The notes beneath the pieces were generated by a model that was not told the DNA's origin, did no database searches, and was given only the letters and a program-made list of their open reading frames with translations. The position numbers were made by a program, and so were the translations under genes. From assembly GCA_013397455.1 (NCBI GenBank), contig VYZB01000024.1, positions 831,155 through 895,154 on the forward strand: a stretch of DNA of 64,000 nucleotides, in the 5' to 3' direction. Of this stretch, positions 34,796 through 48,139 are shown in pieces (within the stretch, counting starts at the first letter, position 1; each line of letters starts with the position of its first letter). The stretch comes from Crotophaga sulcirostris (lineage: Eukaryota; Chordata; Aves; Cuculiformes; Crotophagidae).

Positions 34796-36375
34796 GGAGG
34801 CTAGAGAGCAGTAAGATGATCAGTTACACCAGATAATAAAGGGATATACCACCTCTGGTGAGACGTATGTGGACAGAGAAAAATTTTCTCTCCTCAGATC
34901 AGCTGCAGGTCAAACTTTTCATTAGGTACCTCAGAGGTGGGTAAAGCAGCCTCAAATGGAACTTAGACAAACTTTGCTTTTCCAGAGTGTTTAAACAAGG
35001 CATACTATGAGGTTTGTATTCAGTTTGCAAGAGGATGTACTATTGATGTCTATAACTGAAGTTAAAAACTTCTTGTACTGCATAAGTGCTTTCAGTTTAG
35101 TTTAAAATAATGTCTTTCCTTAATAAATACATGGAAATATAAATTATATAGGTCTTAATACCTTTATTCTCTTTAGTGTCCATAGAAATTGAGGGTATTT
35201 ATAAGAGCACACAAGTCACCAGCACCAGGCAGGACTGGGTCATCAGCACCCAATCATTAAAGGCCACTACTGTCACTGGATCTGCTTTGGAGCAATGATA
35301 GAAACATCTGCATCTTTTGATCAGTAAATATGTTAGAGAAATAAATTTAAAATCTTTTGTTCTGCACTACACACCCTGCACTTTTTCTGATTCCTTTGCA
35401 GGACTTATGTACAGTTAGAGGTGTACATGCCTGGCCTGCTGCATTGTAAAAGACAGCAGAGAATCCCCACGGGTCCTCTCCACAAAACGGAAAGTAATAG
35501 CAGTAGGCAGAACTGCATGCTCAAGGTGTGGAAAACAAAGCAGCATTTCCAGCTGTCCATCATACTGGGCCCTTTAATTTTTATGAAAAATGCAGTGTGC
35601 TCAGTTCACCTGTCTCATGAGAACAATCATTTGTCAGTGCACAGTAGCCAGATCAACCATACCTTACTTTACTGAATTATATATTTTAAAGAGAGAACAC
35701 TGACTTCCATTTACACCTTATCCTTTACTTTACTGGAGTATATAGAATGGGTAATACTAAATCTGGGAGGCTGACGTACTATGAATCAGCATAGTAATGC
35801 ACCCTTCTTTATGTGGTCATTTGAGAAGAAATCAGCCCTCACAAGGAAGTGATTTATGGCTCTGTATCTTCAGAATTGCAAAGACCTTCCTTTCTAGCCA
35901 GGAGAATTTCAACTTCAGTTTACTGACTTAAGCCAAATCCTTTTCTTGCTCATTTTGTTGAATTTCAGTGCACATCCGCAGAGGACATTCTGGTTCCTCC
36001 TCTATGTGTGCTTTCTCAAAGATGTTGCTCTCTCTGACATCAGCTCTGGCAGATTTGTTATAGTCACACACTTTTGGAGTCAGGCTAACCTCTCTCAATT
36101 GTCATGCACTTCATAAAGTCAGGCTGACATAAGTCCTGCATTCCCATTTACACCTCTAGCTGTGGCCCCAGTCAAAGTATACATGATGTAAAAGGAAAGC
36201 TCTAATTTGCCCTCAGTGGGTACAGGATTCAGGCCCCACCTACAGTACTTCACTTTTCCAGCAAAGGTCACTGAGCTAAAAAGAGGCTGCACGAGCTCCA
36301 AAATGTCAGGTCAGATTACTTGAGCAGAACCATTTAAGATCCTGCTGCTGCTACTTTTTATCTTTCGATCTATCG

Positions 36376-36393
36376 ATTTATTTATTTATTTAT
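36376..36393. repeat. (attt)n tetranucleotide repeat
   Basis: About four and a half attt units. Minor microsatellite. Confidence 0.9.
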
Positions 36394-37377
36394 TAAAGTC
36401 AGCTTCTATAGCTGTCAGCCAAAGAAAGAAAACATGTGCTCCATTCCCCAAAGACATCTTGACAACTCATTAACAACAGCAAGTGCGGTTAACATTTACT
36501 TGATACATGCAAGTGGGAAAGCAGAGGCATAAAGAAGCTAGTCTTAGGATGTTTTACTGTTAGAGTTAGAGAGGAATTTGCATGGATGAGCACGCATGTC
36601 AAGAATTGCAATATAATATAACCAACATATTTTCTTGAAAAGCCTTATATTCTTCACTTATCTTAATGGATCACCAGCAGTGTATTGGTTTAGCAATTAG
36701 AACAATTGCTTCTAATGTAGGTCTCATATGAACAGAAACCGAAGTCTTATAAATTACTCATTCAGCTTCTATCCAACAACCAGCCATCCACAGAGCATGA
36801 TTCTGTTTTGCTATCAGTACTTTCATACAGAGAAGCACCAAAGAAATGCAAATATTTAGATAAGGGTCTTTGGGTATGTTTTGTAGCTCTCTCTCGAATG
36901 CCAGCCTAAACCAAACAGCTACTTCAGAGCAATAGTTTATGCCTTTTCTATGGTTTATCAAATATTTTTGCAAGACATTCAATCATTTGGAAATAATTTT
37001 CAGGTCCCTTGTGATACAATCTCTTTTGTTGTCCAGTGGCCAAATCCTGCAAGATATTAACCAAACCAACAACCCTTTGATACAAATTTTACTCACTTGA
37101 CTGATTTTCCCTCCCAGAAACCAGCCCCTTCTTGGGAAAAATCTCAGGGTGTGCTTGTCTCTGAAGGGAACGCTCTCTCTAGGAATAACCTCCCTTCACG
37201 CATTGAAGATCTGGGGTCCAAGATCTGAAGCTGAGTGCATCTTTTTGTTTGCAGTCCTTCAAAAAAGGCAGTATGGCCTGAAGACAATTTGCTTTGCATC
37301 TTGTCCTCTTTAGAATGTTTTTCTCTGGGGACCACAGGAGAGGCTGAAATCCAAGGAAATTCTTGTCTGCAGGTCTC

Positions 37378-37420
37378 CAAAAACAAAACAAAAAAAACCA
37401 AAAAAAACCAAACAAAAATA
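37378..37420. repeat. A-rich low-complexity tract
   Basis: Runs of A are broken by single c or cc (caaaaca, ccaaaaaaaacc). This is a typical decayed A-rich simple sequence. Confidence 0.85.
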
Positions 37421-38362
37421 GTTTTGTTGTTTTCTCAGGGAATGAGGGAAGTAGGTTAGATAAGTGTAGAGATGTTATGTTTAGTTGCAAAGGATCCGGT
37501 GGAGAAAACATAGAAAAAGGTAAGAGTGATGGTAGACTAATAAAGCATTATTCCAACACCAAACTTTCAAAGCAAAATCACTGCATGCTAGATACCCACT
37601 TTTAAAGGGAGTGGATATGGACTTCAGCTGATCCCTCTGCCACTTATGCTAAATGAGGCAGTTATTTTGATACTGAACAGTCTCTGTTAGAAGGAGATAT
37701 CACTGAAGAGATTCTGTTAAGCCCTGTGGAATTACAACACCTATGCCCCAAATACAACACTGGAAGTTCTGAAGGAAGAAAATGAAAGAATAGAAAACAA
37801 AATATTTCTTTCTAGATCTCAGAAGCATTTGAATGAATTCCAGGGAGAATGAGGCATGCTCTCTGAGTCACAAGCTATCCTGAAAAACATTTTCTTAAAT
37901 GACTGGTAAGTCACTACTCAGCCCAAGTAAGAATGATTCTGGTATAAATGAGGTGATTTTAATGACAAATAGATGTTATTGCGCTTAATATGCTGATAAA
38001 ACAATAGAAATGAGAAGTAGGGAAGACCTATATAAGCTTTAAAAAAAAGATTGTGGCCTCATGACAACCTACATTGCAGGTATCCCCTTGCAAAATCAGC
38101 TGCTGCGTTTCCAAGTACTCCTGTTCTTAGGCACTTGTCTCATCTCTCCATCAGAAGCTCGTTCTGGACCCAAGGGCAGGTGGATTTGGGGTCTATATCT
38201 ATCTGTGTCCATATATTCACTTACATTTCATCTGAAGGGTTTTTATGCCAATATGGGGAATGACAAACTAGAGAGGTTACAACGGATGCCAGGTTGAGCT
38301 AGGGAAGCTGCAAAGACAAAGACACTTTGTTCCTGCTGAGTTTGCTGGAGTAGCACTACTTT

Positions 38363-38382
38363 GGGCAGAGGGATGGGGTGGG
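38363..38382 (+). other. Canonical G-quadruplex motif
   Basis: Four G runs (3, 3, 4, 3) are separated by loops of 4, 2 and 1 nt (caga, at, t). This satisfies the standard G3+N1-7 pattern on the plus strand. No promoter or telomere context is evident. Confidence 0.85.
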
Positions 38383-38384
38383 CA

Positions 38385-39262
38385 GCTGCAGGAAATGAAG
38401 TGTTAAACAACTTCGCACACATTCATTAAATTTCCTCCGTCACTACTCATCCTCCCCTGCATACCTGCCTGCCTGGTGAGCAAATGTGGTCCCCATGAGT
38501 AACCTGAACTCTTATTATTTGTAATGGCAAAAATTGTAACACCTCCTAATGACGTACCTGAATTTTCAACAATAAGCAAATTTTAGCAGCAGTTCACTGA
38601 CAGGGAAAACCAGTAAAAAACCCACAGTAACCAGTCTCCTGATGATGCATTGTTTTGCAGTTGTTTTCCCAACTCCATAAGGAAGTATGCCTTTAAATCC
38701 CTGCTGTGAAAATGGTTCATTTCTTGTTCTCAAAAGGAACAGGAGAAAAATACCATAGTACTTAGTATTACCTGCAAAAAAAGATGCAGCCAAGAGCGCT
38801 CAAACGAAATTGACATCATTTGGGATGAGGGGAGAGGGGAAGTGTACACAGCGACAGCATCAAAGAGCTGTCATTCTCATTGTCCTGAAAGTAAAGATTA
38901 GTGACCAGAAAAGCAAAATAAGAAAAAAAGCTCTAAGAGAGTAAATGGACTTTGGTCAGAACTGTGACAATTCTACCTCTCTTTATTTAAATAAATTGAG
39001 AATTATCTACTCACCATATACATGTACTTGCAACCCCCAAAATATAAATTCTTCTTTAGATTACAAAAACAGGTAAAGTAAAAGATAAACACCACGATCA
39101 CCACCACCCCCAAATTAGGGTTATCTGTGCAATGTCTGTTTCACTCTTCGCCTGCCTAGAGAAACTTCAACCCCTATAATTAAAGACTGACAAAACGAAT
39201 TGCAGATGTGAACTAATCAAAATAAAATTAAACTAAGGTAGGTTAACTAATCTTTCAGATTT
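38385..39262. other. Unique sequence, no gene seen
   Basis: Nothing is recognised apart from AT-rich single-copy sequence. Confidence 0.45.
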
Positions 39263-39266
39263 AGGA

Positions 39267-39408
39267 TCATAGAATCATAGAATGGTTTGGGTTGACGGCA
39301 CATTAAAGACCATCCAGTTTCATCCCACCACCCCACCGTGGACATGGACTCCTTCCACTAGACCAGGCTGCTCAAAGCCCCATCCAACCTGGCCTTGAAT
39401 AAGAGATC
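39267..39408 (-). mobile_element. CR1 LINE 3'-end fragment, antisense
   Basis: The plus strand begins ggatcatagaatcatagaat, the antisense of the CR1 8-bp tail repeats (tcatagaa units). It continues through the 3' UTR to aaagccccatccaacctggc. On the minus strand this gives the ORF2 C-terminal residues FKARLDGALSSLV and a stop. Only about 140 bp were copied, so the insertion is severely 5'-truncated but not very old. Confidence 0.93.
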
Positions 39409-40410
39409 AACCTGATCAAGAAGAGATTTTTCCTTGGTGCAGACAGACATGTTTCTTGAGGGTTGTTCATTGCACTGTGCAGCATGGGTTCTGAAGAAAC
39501 TGCTATGGATCCTACAGATACAAGGCTTTGAATCTGTGTGACGCATCTTAAGTTTAGCCTTTTAGAACTGCTTAATCTAACCTGGTGATGAATAGTTGAA
39601 TGGATAAAGTCCATGGGATATACACAGGGCCTGACTATATTCCCCATCTGAGATATTTCACAGGCTTGTGTTAGCTAGAAAGCTTATATTATCTAGAGAT
39701 TAAAAGAAAGTTTGTGGGTTTGTGCCATGCTGGAACAGAAAGTGATGATGAAATCTCAACATTTTGTGTAGAACAGTAGGTTAGGATGGTTCATAATATT
39801 GCAGCTCCCAGATGCACATCCAACCCCACCCTGAGCAGCCAAATCCACCATCCCACACTTTCAAAGCTGCCTTTCAAGGTAGAACAAAGCCACCTGCAGC
39901 TGTTGTAAAAGGCCTTGCCGTAGTGAGCCAACACAGCAGGTACAGACCTGTTCAAGCCAGACACGGCTGCTCTACACCACTGCCTCTACAAATGGCTTGG
40001 GTTTTGAGCTGGCAGCTGCGACATTTAGCTCTCGATCAACCCTTCCTTTTTATTCACAGACCTGATTTCTAAAGACAGAATTCAGGTTTCTTCCTTTTAG
40101 CATTTCCTTGTAATTCAGGTTCAACACATGGGACTCCAATTTTCTGTCCACTTATTCCAAAATAAGCTGAATGCTGCACAGGAAGCCACATAATTCTGAG
40201 GTGCTTCTGAGCACATTCTTCAAGATTGTAACATTTTAATTCTAACATTGGAAAAAGCATCCTTAAAGGAAGCTGCTTTGCCAGAATTTGTGAGGCAACA
40301 GAGGAACAACTTCTTCAAACGCCCTTCTCAGTTCAAATTAGGAAAATTAAGTTCCCATAATCAATTTTATGCATTACATGCCAAGGTAGTTATGCAAGTA
40401 CACATATGGG

Positions 40411-40510
40411 CATGCACACACACACATGGTTATGTACATACATGTCATTATGTATGTATATTTGTAAATGTGCTTTATATTTATATGTTTACACATATAA
40501 TTGTATGTAT
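40411..40510. repeat. Degenerate ca/tg and ta-rich alternating tract
   Basis: It contains (ca)n at about 40413-40425, followed by tatgtacatacatg and tatgtatgtatat-type alternation. This is a decayed dinucleotide microsatellite. Confidence 0.75.
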
Positions 40511-41012
40511 GCTTATAGCAAGCCTGTTAATGATAGTCCAGCTGTCTCCTTCAGAAAAATCTATAGAGCTGTGGGCTTCGTTCCCTGAGATGTGCATATA
40601 TTTTGTACCATGCAATAGGACAGTCCAGTGCTCAACATTCCACATGGCTTTTTTGGTGGAGATTCCACATCCAGTAACTGTCAAGAGCTGTTAGAGAGGG
40701 CATGAAATCCATGCTGCATCTGACAGCACAGCAGTCTCCAGATAGCTGGAATGGGAATCGATAGCTAACAAATGGCCATTCCACTTACAGTGTAATGAGC
40801 CCTGTCTGAGCCTGCTCTTCCCACAGAGATGCAGACACTAATTCTAACACCATTAGCTCCTTTAGCTGGTCATAATGACAGTTAAAACATGTAATAACAT
40901 TTAAAACACAGACTGTAATTTCTTTTTCTTTGTTCAGAATTTGTACTTGGCCAGCAAATGGCTTAATGAACCACTTTTGGAGACTTTTCTAATTACCAGC
41001 TGTCCCTGGAGG

Positions 41013-41064
41013 ATTTTATTACTTTATTTCATTTTATTTTATTTTAATTTGTTTTATTTTATTA
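41013..41064. repeat. (tttta)n pentanucleotide repeat
   Basis: Imperfect tttta units make a T-rich tract. If transcribed from the minus strand it would be A-rich. Confidence 0.85.
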
Positions 41065-42072
41065 TGCAAAAAAAAGTCGCTAGACTAGCATCTATTTTGA
41101 CTACTCTGAGAAACATTCTTCTTTTTTGTTGAAGGAGACTGCATCTCACACTGGTTACTAAGGCAGCACTCTAAACAGGTTCAAAGCCACTCTCACTAGC
41201 TTTCTCATAAAGTCTGCAGTTATGTCAGAGTGGGATTGGTTTGGTTCACTAGGTTGAATTGGTTTTCTTCATTAGTAATTTAGTTCTGGGTCGCATAATG
41301 CACTTGTAGTCTCCAGTTTCTCCAGTATCAACTACAGACTTTTAAAATCCTGGAGAGATAGGAAACAGTACATATGGCATATGAGCTCTATTTTAAACTC
41401 CCTTCCCAGCAACAGGCTCAACCCTGGCTATGTTGTCTCAAGGAGCTAATTGTGCTCAAATGCTGTGGCTGCAATATCCAGAGCTTAGCCACAGACTATG
41501 GTTTCAACGTTGCTTCTGCAAAGATACAGTGGCTTTTTAATTTCATATTCCACCTAAAATTACTGTATGTTCCTCTTGAGTTCAAAAGTCTCACCAACTA
41601 TTGTCACAAACGGTATCTAAACAAATAATTTTGAAGATTAGAAGTGAGATGTAAGTGCTAAGTATCACTAACACTGATTTCAAGGGGTGTGAAAGACTGG
41701 AGGAATGGCTGTGTTAAACTGTGAACTTGTTTTGGTTATACTTTTCATTGTATTGTAATTCCTATGTTGGACTAGGATGTATAGCTTCTGTTAGACTAAT
41801 TGATATCGTTGGAAAGATGGCAAGCTTTGGAGCAGACAAGACTGTCATCTCCTGCTCCAGTAAATTCAGACACTAATTTGTATATCTTACTATGCAGGAA
41901 AATCAAACCATTCCTTCTTCCTCACTTTACTAAAGAAGCAAAATTCCCATTGATTAAAATTGAGTGGCATCAAATTAAACTACAGGTAATCAGTCTCAGG
42001 CTGTGTTTAGTTATGACATCTGCTGCTGATATTTCAGACCTATAAAAGTATACCCCAAAGAGCTTGGGTTTT

Positions 42073-42115
42073 GCCAGTTGTGTGTTTTGATCTAATAAAA
42101 GATTAAATTTCTCCT
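42073..42115 (+). mobile_element. Possible old amniote repeat tail, sense
   Basis: gttttgatctaataaaagat resembles the same widespread amniote tail motif suspected at 23918-23965, here in the opposite orientation. It is too short for a firm call. Confidence 0.3.
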
Positions 42116-42119
42116 TAGA

Positions 42120-45100
42120 AACCTGAAGTCAGTTATACGTTCTTAGAGAGTCATCATGTCTAGTAAGAGCTCTTGGTTTTATCAAAGCAGCTGCATTCCT
42201 CATGCTACTCTCAATCCTCTTTCCCTTTCAAATTAAAATCTCCTTACGTTCTTTTATTAATTCTTGCCTGAATCCACTCATTGAAGAGTGGAGATGTAAA
42301 AAGAGCTCTAACAGAATGAGTGGGATTGGAAAGTGGGATCTTCATGAGGAAAGAAACAATGACTTTCTCTTTGCAAATACTCTTCATCATTTCTGAAACT
42401 CTCAAACACTTGCCTATAAAATTAAATTAAGGTGGAGATTGCAAATGTAGCGAACTTTGCACATTTTGTGAAAGCTGGCAAGGGAATTGAAGGCTTGTGT
42501 GAGTGTCACACTGAGCGACAGGTAGTTTTGAATCTTTCTTTTAAGAAGCATCAGGCATATGGTATGGGGTCCTGTTTGTCAGACCAAACATGCCGGGCGC
42601 ATGGAAAGATCTGGGAGAACTGGAAGAAAGGCAACAGAAATGAGTCAGTAGACTTGCAGCAAAAACCTAGGAGAACTTGCTGGTCGTGCTGGCAGAAGCA
42701 GCAGATTTTCATCACAAGATCTTTTCTCCTGACTACAAGCAGCTGCTCTGAGCAGCCACACTAGCACATTTATGTCCCAAGCAGTACAGCTGGCAGAAAG
42801 CAGAAAGGCTTCTTCACCCCTGCCTGTGGCTAGAAACATTGTGAAGCCAGTATTTTACAGTCTGATAAAACATTTATGGCCAGACATGTGTTTTGTAGTT
42901 GTTTCTGACTTTCAGATGCATTTCAATTGACAGACCAGTGTGAGCTTGTATTAGCCAGTGTTAATAATTATACAAGAAGAAGAATCATAGTAGACAGCTA
43001 CGATCTCGCCTTTAGGCAACTGCCTTGTGATAATAAGGAAGAAAGATGGCAGGAAGGTCAAGAGAGATTCCCCAAACTCTGATAACTCCAGACTGTTTTC
43101 AATAGGAAATTTTATTTATGTCTTTTGATTTTTGTTTGGAGGGAAATTTTTTTAAAAGGTGTGGAATTTCCTAATTATTTCCTATTTACTCTTTGGTGAA
43201 GGTGAAGCTGGGTACCTGCAATCTAATAGGCATAAATTTGAAGACAATATTTAGAAGTCTGTAAAAAGGTGACCCTCAGACTCTCTCATGACCCATGAAT
43301 AAAAAGTTAGTGTTTGCACCATATTTAATATGAAGATTGTGACCAAGCCATTAACCTTTAGTATTGGCCACTGAGTAAATGTGTCACATAGTAGAGACAG
43401 CACAGTAAATCTGTGCAAACAGTGCACAGTATGTGGAGTGGCTTCTCAGCTGCCAGCTGAGATAAATGAAATCTTATTTATCAGTGCTATATATATTCCT
43501 TCTAAGTTTTGGACTTTATAAAGCACAATTTCTGAATCCTATCTCATATCTTTACCCTGATCATGGCTGCTCTTTATTTTTTTTATTGGTGACATTTTGT
43601 ATCAAATGATGCAGTGCAGTGTTTTTTTATCATTAAATTTTAACTTCATTTAATTTCTGCTGGTTTCATGTAATAGTAATGCCTATCATTCAAGCAATGA
43701 CTGTTGTTTAAAAGCACACCACCACAGAGACGAAAATTGAGAACTTAATATGCAAACAACCGTTCTAACACTTTGGCTGAGGAAATCTGGTGTTATATGG
43801 TTTGATGTCCAAATCCCACAGTTTCTTCTCTGCAGATTGTTAGGTGTATTTACAAACTTTTTATTCACGTTTCTGGTTCCAAACTGAGGTCTGCAGGCAC
43901 CTCGGGTCCAGTTTTCTTTTAAATGTATAGTGTACTAATTTAATTGACAAGATAATCAGCCAGATTAAGTACTGCATACTTCCATGTGATCAGTCATTGT
44001 CAAAGATTTAGGAAACAGGTTCAAAAACAGAACACTGAAATTCAACTGTGTTATTCTGACTTAAATTTGCATCACAGAAAATATAGAAAAATTGTTGGCT
44101 TGTACTCTATAGACAGGTCTCAAACATTTCTTTTTCTAGTGTCCAGTTAAGTTCCATCCATGTGAACCCTTCCAATAGTTTTCTTCTTCAAAATGGATTA
44201 ATTCATGTATTTTGTAAATTTATCAATTCACCATAATGAGCAAGTTACAACGCTGGATTGCAGGCTTTATGATTTCCTATGTTGCTGCAATATTGTATTT
44301 CTAATTTTCTAATTCATTTGTTATTAGGAAGAAGGTAGATTACAGCTCCTTTTTTTGAATCTTTTCCTTACATTCTCCTCACATGACCTAAAAGGTCATC
44401 TCTTACCACTCAAAAACATGGCATTTGTTAAACACAGAAGTCAGTTTCAGCTGTGACTTTTAATCATAAAAGCTTTTACAACTGTACTTAGTTATAATAA
44501 ACCTTGAACACATCATCATAGACAAGATATTTTACCTGGAGAAGATGAAGTATGCATATTTGAAGAGAAATAAGTTATGTTCACATGTGGAAGAATACTC
44601 CTACGTCTACCGATGTTCAACAAAATGATAACAATGGTTTGACTCATCAAAAGTGTTAGCTGCTTGCAACACTTTTCTAAAGGTGTCAGTCTGATTTAAG
44701 AGACTTCGAGTTACAGAGCAGGCTTTTCTCTGATGTTTTTCAGCTTTTGGGGGTGACTCTCAGGAGATGCACCTCTGGGTAGAAATAGACAGTTTCTCTG
44801 TTAGATGAGATCCTATGTACCACATCTTCTGTGTACATGCTTCCCAGTATTTCCTCCATTAGGTCATTCTGCTCACAATCTTGATCTATAGAAAAGCACA
44901 CATTTCAAATCTGAGCTTCTGATGTCACTGTATCTCATAAAATCCATAGCTTTAAACTAGGCCACTAAGCTTACACAGCATTTAAAACAGGATGCATAAA
45001 ATACATATATAAACTAAGAGATGTGCAAATTAACTATTAGGAAGAAAGATGGGGTTGATGTTCCAAACCATCTTTGTGATTGTTTTCTTGGTCTGCACTG

Positions 45101-48100
45101 CAGGGAACACCTTTGCAAAATCCAGATTCACAAATCCAGCCATTCCATCTCACAAAGATCTTTCCCTGCTCTCACTTGGAAAGTGAAAGATTCTTTCTAG
45201 TCCTTGCTCGAGTCAGTCTGATATATTTCAAAGTTTACAGCTCTAACTTTTCATGATAGAAATGCAAACCCCAGTTGCTACGCTATGAAGTTCAAATGAT
45301 GCTATTCAGAACACTGTGATGAGTGATCAGAGAATGATTTAGCATAAGGTAATGGTCTAGCTCTTCCCTTCTTTTCTTATCTCAATGGATGTTCATATAG
45401 CAGCAGTTGTGCTACTACAATTTAAAGCTTGTTGCACTAAGAATAACCCTCAGCATTGCACTGATTTATTTTAAAATGGTAGGAGTTTTCCTGCAAATGG
45501 GTAAAGTCCATTTGCAAAAGTGAGAAGAAGCCCAGTGATAGGCCTAGTAGTACAACACGACAACATGACAGCTACCAGCACATCCTTTCGGTAAGTCATA
45601 GTCCTCCAATCTGAGGCATTAATTTGTCATACGCCCATGGTATTTCAACCATTCCTAAAGGAACCCAAACTTCCCAAATTTCCACACATGCTTACAGCAA
45701 GGATTTGCTGCTGTTTTCCCTTACGGGATTGTTAGATTTTATATTTACCAGGACTGAATATCTGCTTAATTTGTTTTTTCTAGTCTCGTTAAGACGACAG
45801 AAATATTATGGATACAGCCACCTCTCATCATCCGTAATAGTAATTGTATCATTTTCTCCATATCTCCCCAGTCAGACTTACCTGTACATCTTCTCTGTAT
45901 TAATTTACCTTTATTTCTAACTTACAGACTTCTCATGTTCAGGATTGACTGTTAAAATAATCACCCTGAACGTGATTGGAATGAACAATGGTTTCACATA
46001 GAATACAGTAACATATAATAGCAGAATTGAGCAACCTATCCATAGGAATAGCTAAACTACCACATGTGAGGATTTGCCTATTTCATAATGTATTTGTTAA
46101 CATATCCTTATTCTTCCTAAAAATATGTTCATTACCGCAAATTTTTCAAATGCATGTTTTATTTTCAGCATTTTTAAAAATTATTTCAGTCTGTATTTAG
46201 CTATTTGCTATTTTGTAATTTTTACTATTTTCCATTCAATTTTTTCCAACCATTATTTTCATTCTCCTGGCAAATTATTCTGTTACCAAAAATTCTGTTA
46301 CCAGGAATTTTAGCATGAACTCTAGATTCCATTTCCTATGAACTACATGAAAATTTGAGCCTCATAAATGTACCTCATACAATAGGCCTGTCTAAAAACT
46401 GTGATTTGAACAGAATATTTTGTACCTAAAGTAGATCTACAGCTAAGAATATCACAAAGTCCACATGACGCCCTTTAGATCTCTTCTAAATTCACATAAG
46501 ACTATAAAATTTGAAAATTAAAGAATAAAAGTTTCACCTAGTGAGAATGCTCAGCCGAGAATGCTTGTAAAAGAGAAAGCAGTGTCAGAAGGTCAATTGT
46601 AATACAGGAAGAATGAAAAAAAAAAGATAAAACACACACCTGGACTTTCTAAAGTGGTTCATTAAAACAATAGAATGTAAAAGAATGAGAAAAATATTGT
46701 AAGATATGCTTGTCTAGATTTCACACTCTACTACCATTTTATATAATCTAAATGCCACAGATTCATTTTGTGAGATCAAATTGAGTTGGCAGTGACCAAG
46801 AGAAAAAAAAATTCATTGCTGAAATGTCCCCACATTAAATGTAAATAACTAATGGAAACCTTGACTTGAGGACAGGTAGAACCTCACAGAAAAAATATAA
46901 AAACTGAGTCATAACTTAAGAGGCACCTTTAATAGGCATTCATCATGGGTAATCATTATATGCAGGAATATCACAATTATTCATAATGTCATGAAAATGA
47001 TTTCTTAAAATATGTTCCAGCTTTTACTAACACAAAATGTGTTACCATTGTACAACCTGACTAGGTAAAAATTATCCAGTAGGAAACAGTAGGCTAAAAA
47101 TATAAAAATAGCCATACATGGTCAGATATAACATTCACTTCCTAGAGACATAGGTTTACCAACAAAATCAGGTACTAGACAACATATACTGGACATTCTC
47201 TGAGTGAGATGTGCCATCTCGTCATCCAGCAACGTAAGGTTTCAGGTACCGCTGATCCAAAGATTCAGTCTGGATGCTATCTAGATATTTACTTTTAACA
47301 AGCCTTTGTGAATTTATTTCATTGGCTTGATGATGTTTTATATGAAAAAATATTCCTTTTCTGCTTGTTTCTGATAAGCCTAGTATGTTAATTTCACATA
47401 GGGCCATCCTCTGAATACCTTCACTTTCTCCATGCTGTTAGAGTTCATCTTTTTTAAAAAGCCAAAAATTTTTATTCTGTTTAGTCTTTCCTTGCCCCAT
47501 GCTTCTGATCACATTTTCCAAACTTTTTTTTTTAATCTTTTCTGGGTTAGCAGTATCCATGTTCAGGTGCTATGATTAGATCTACATAGACCACAATTTG
47601 CATATAGTAAACTAGAAGTTGTTTAATATATTTTTCTGGGTTGCTCCCTCCCATTCCTTTCCCACGTCACTGTTAAAGCCCTTTTCCAGCTAATTTGTGA
47701 ATACAGCAAACAGTGAAGACTTCAACAATGGATCCTGACAGCATTTGTAGTCTCCCTGCACTGTGAATGTCACCACTTATATTGTTCTCCCTTGTCACTT
47801 ATCCAGTTTTTAACCTAGAAAGGGACAGTCTCACTTGCTGCTTTACAGCTTAATTTCCATAAATGTTCAGTGAGTTAAAAGATTATTTTAAATCCAGATC
47901 TCCTGAATTCCTCCCCTTTAAATAATTCTTTAGCTCAAAGAATGCTAGGACTCATGAATAAGTGACCTCTCTTTAGGGAGAAAAAAAAGAATCTTCCCAA
48001 TTATACAATTTGTCTGTGTGTTTTCTGTTCTGTTTTCTGCTGTCATTTGTTTCATCACTTCAAAAATTTTCCAGTGTAGAAACAGATCTTATGCAGAGTC

Positions 48101-48110
48101 ATAAATGTTT
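42120..48110. other. Unique AT-rich sequence, no gene seen
   Basis: No exon, RNA gene or repeat family is recognised. A 110-codon frame at 42432-42764 and a 98-codon frame at 45624-45920 have no domain. A 16-bp direct repeat (attctgttacca) occurs near 46276-46305. Confidence 0.45.
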
Positions 48111-48114
48111 TTTT

Positions 48115-48135
48115 GGGGAGAGGGTGAGGGAGGGG
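48115..48135 (+). other. Canonical G-quadruplex motif
   Basis: Four G runs (4, 3, 3, 4) are separated by loops aga, tga and a. It sits directly after a run of seven T. No gene context is visible. Confidence 0.85.
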
Positions 48136-48139
48136 AAGA

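Larger units (their letters stand above)
34800..38355. other. Unique sequence with simple repeats, no gene seen
   Basis: There is an (attt)n run at 36376-36393 and an A-rich low-complexity stretch at 37378-37420. The antisense of a 'ggcctgaatcctg' motif near 36228-36240 could be another scrap of old amniote repeat, but it is too short to call. No exon or RNA gene is seen. Confidence 0.45.
39412..42065. other. Unique sequence with simple repeats, no gene seen
   Basis: A ca/tg-rich alternating purine-pyrimidine stretch lies at 40411-40510 and a (tttta)n stretch at 41013-41064. A 148-codon frame at 40248-40694 starts at TTG and crosses the ca/tg-rich stretch, so I treat it as chance. Confidence 0.45.

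Noticed and set aside
40248..40694. 148-codon plus-strand open frame
   Set aside because: It starts at TTG and runs through a ca/tg-rich tract that codes for low-complexity H/T/V/Y/C. It has no domain and is probably chance.
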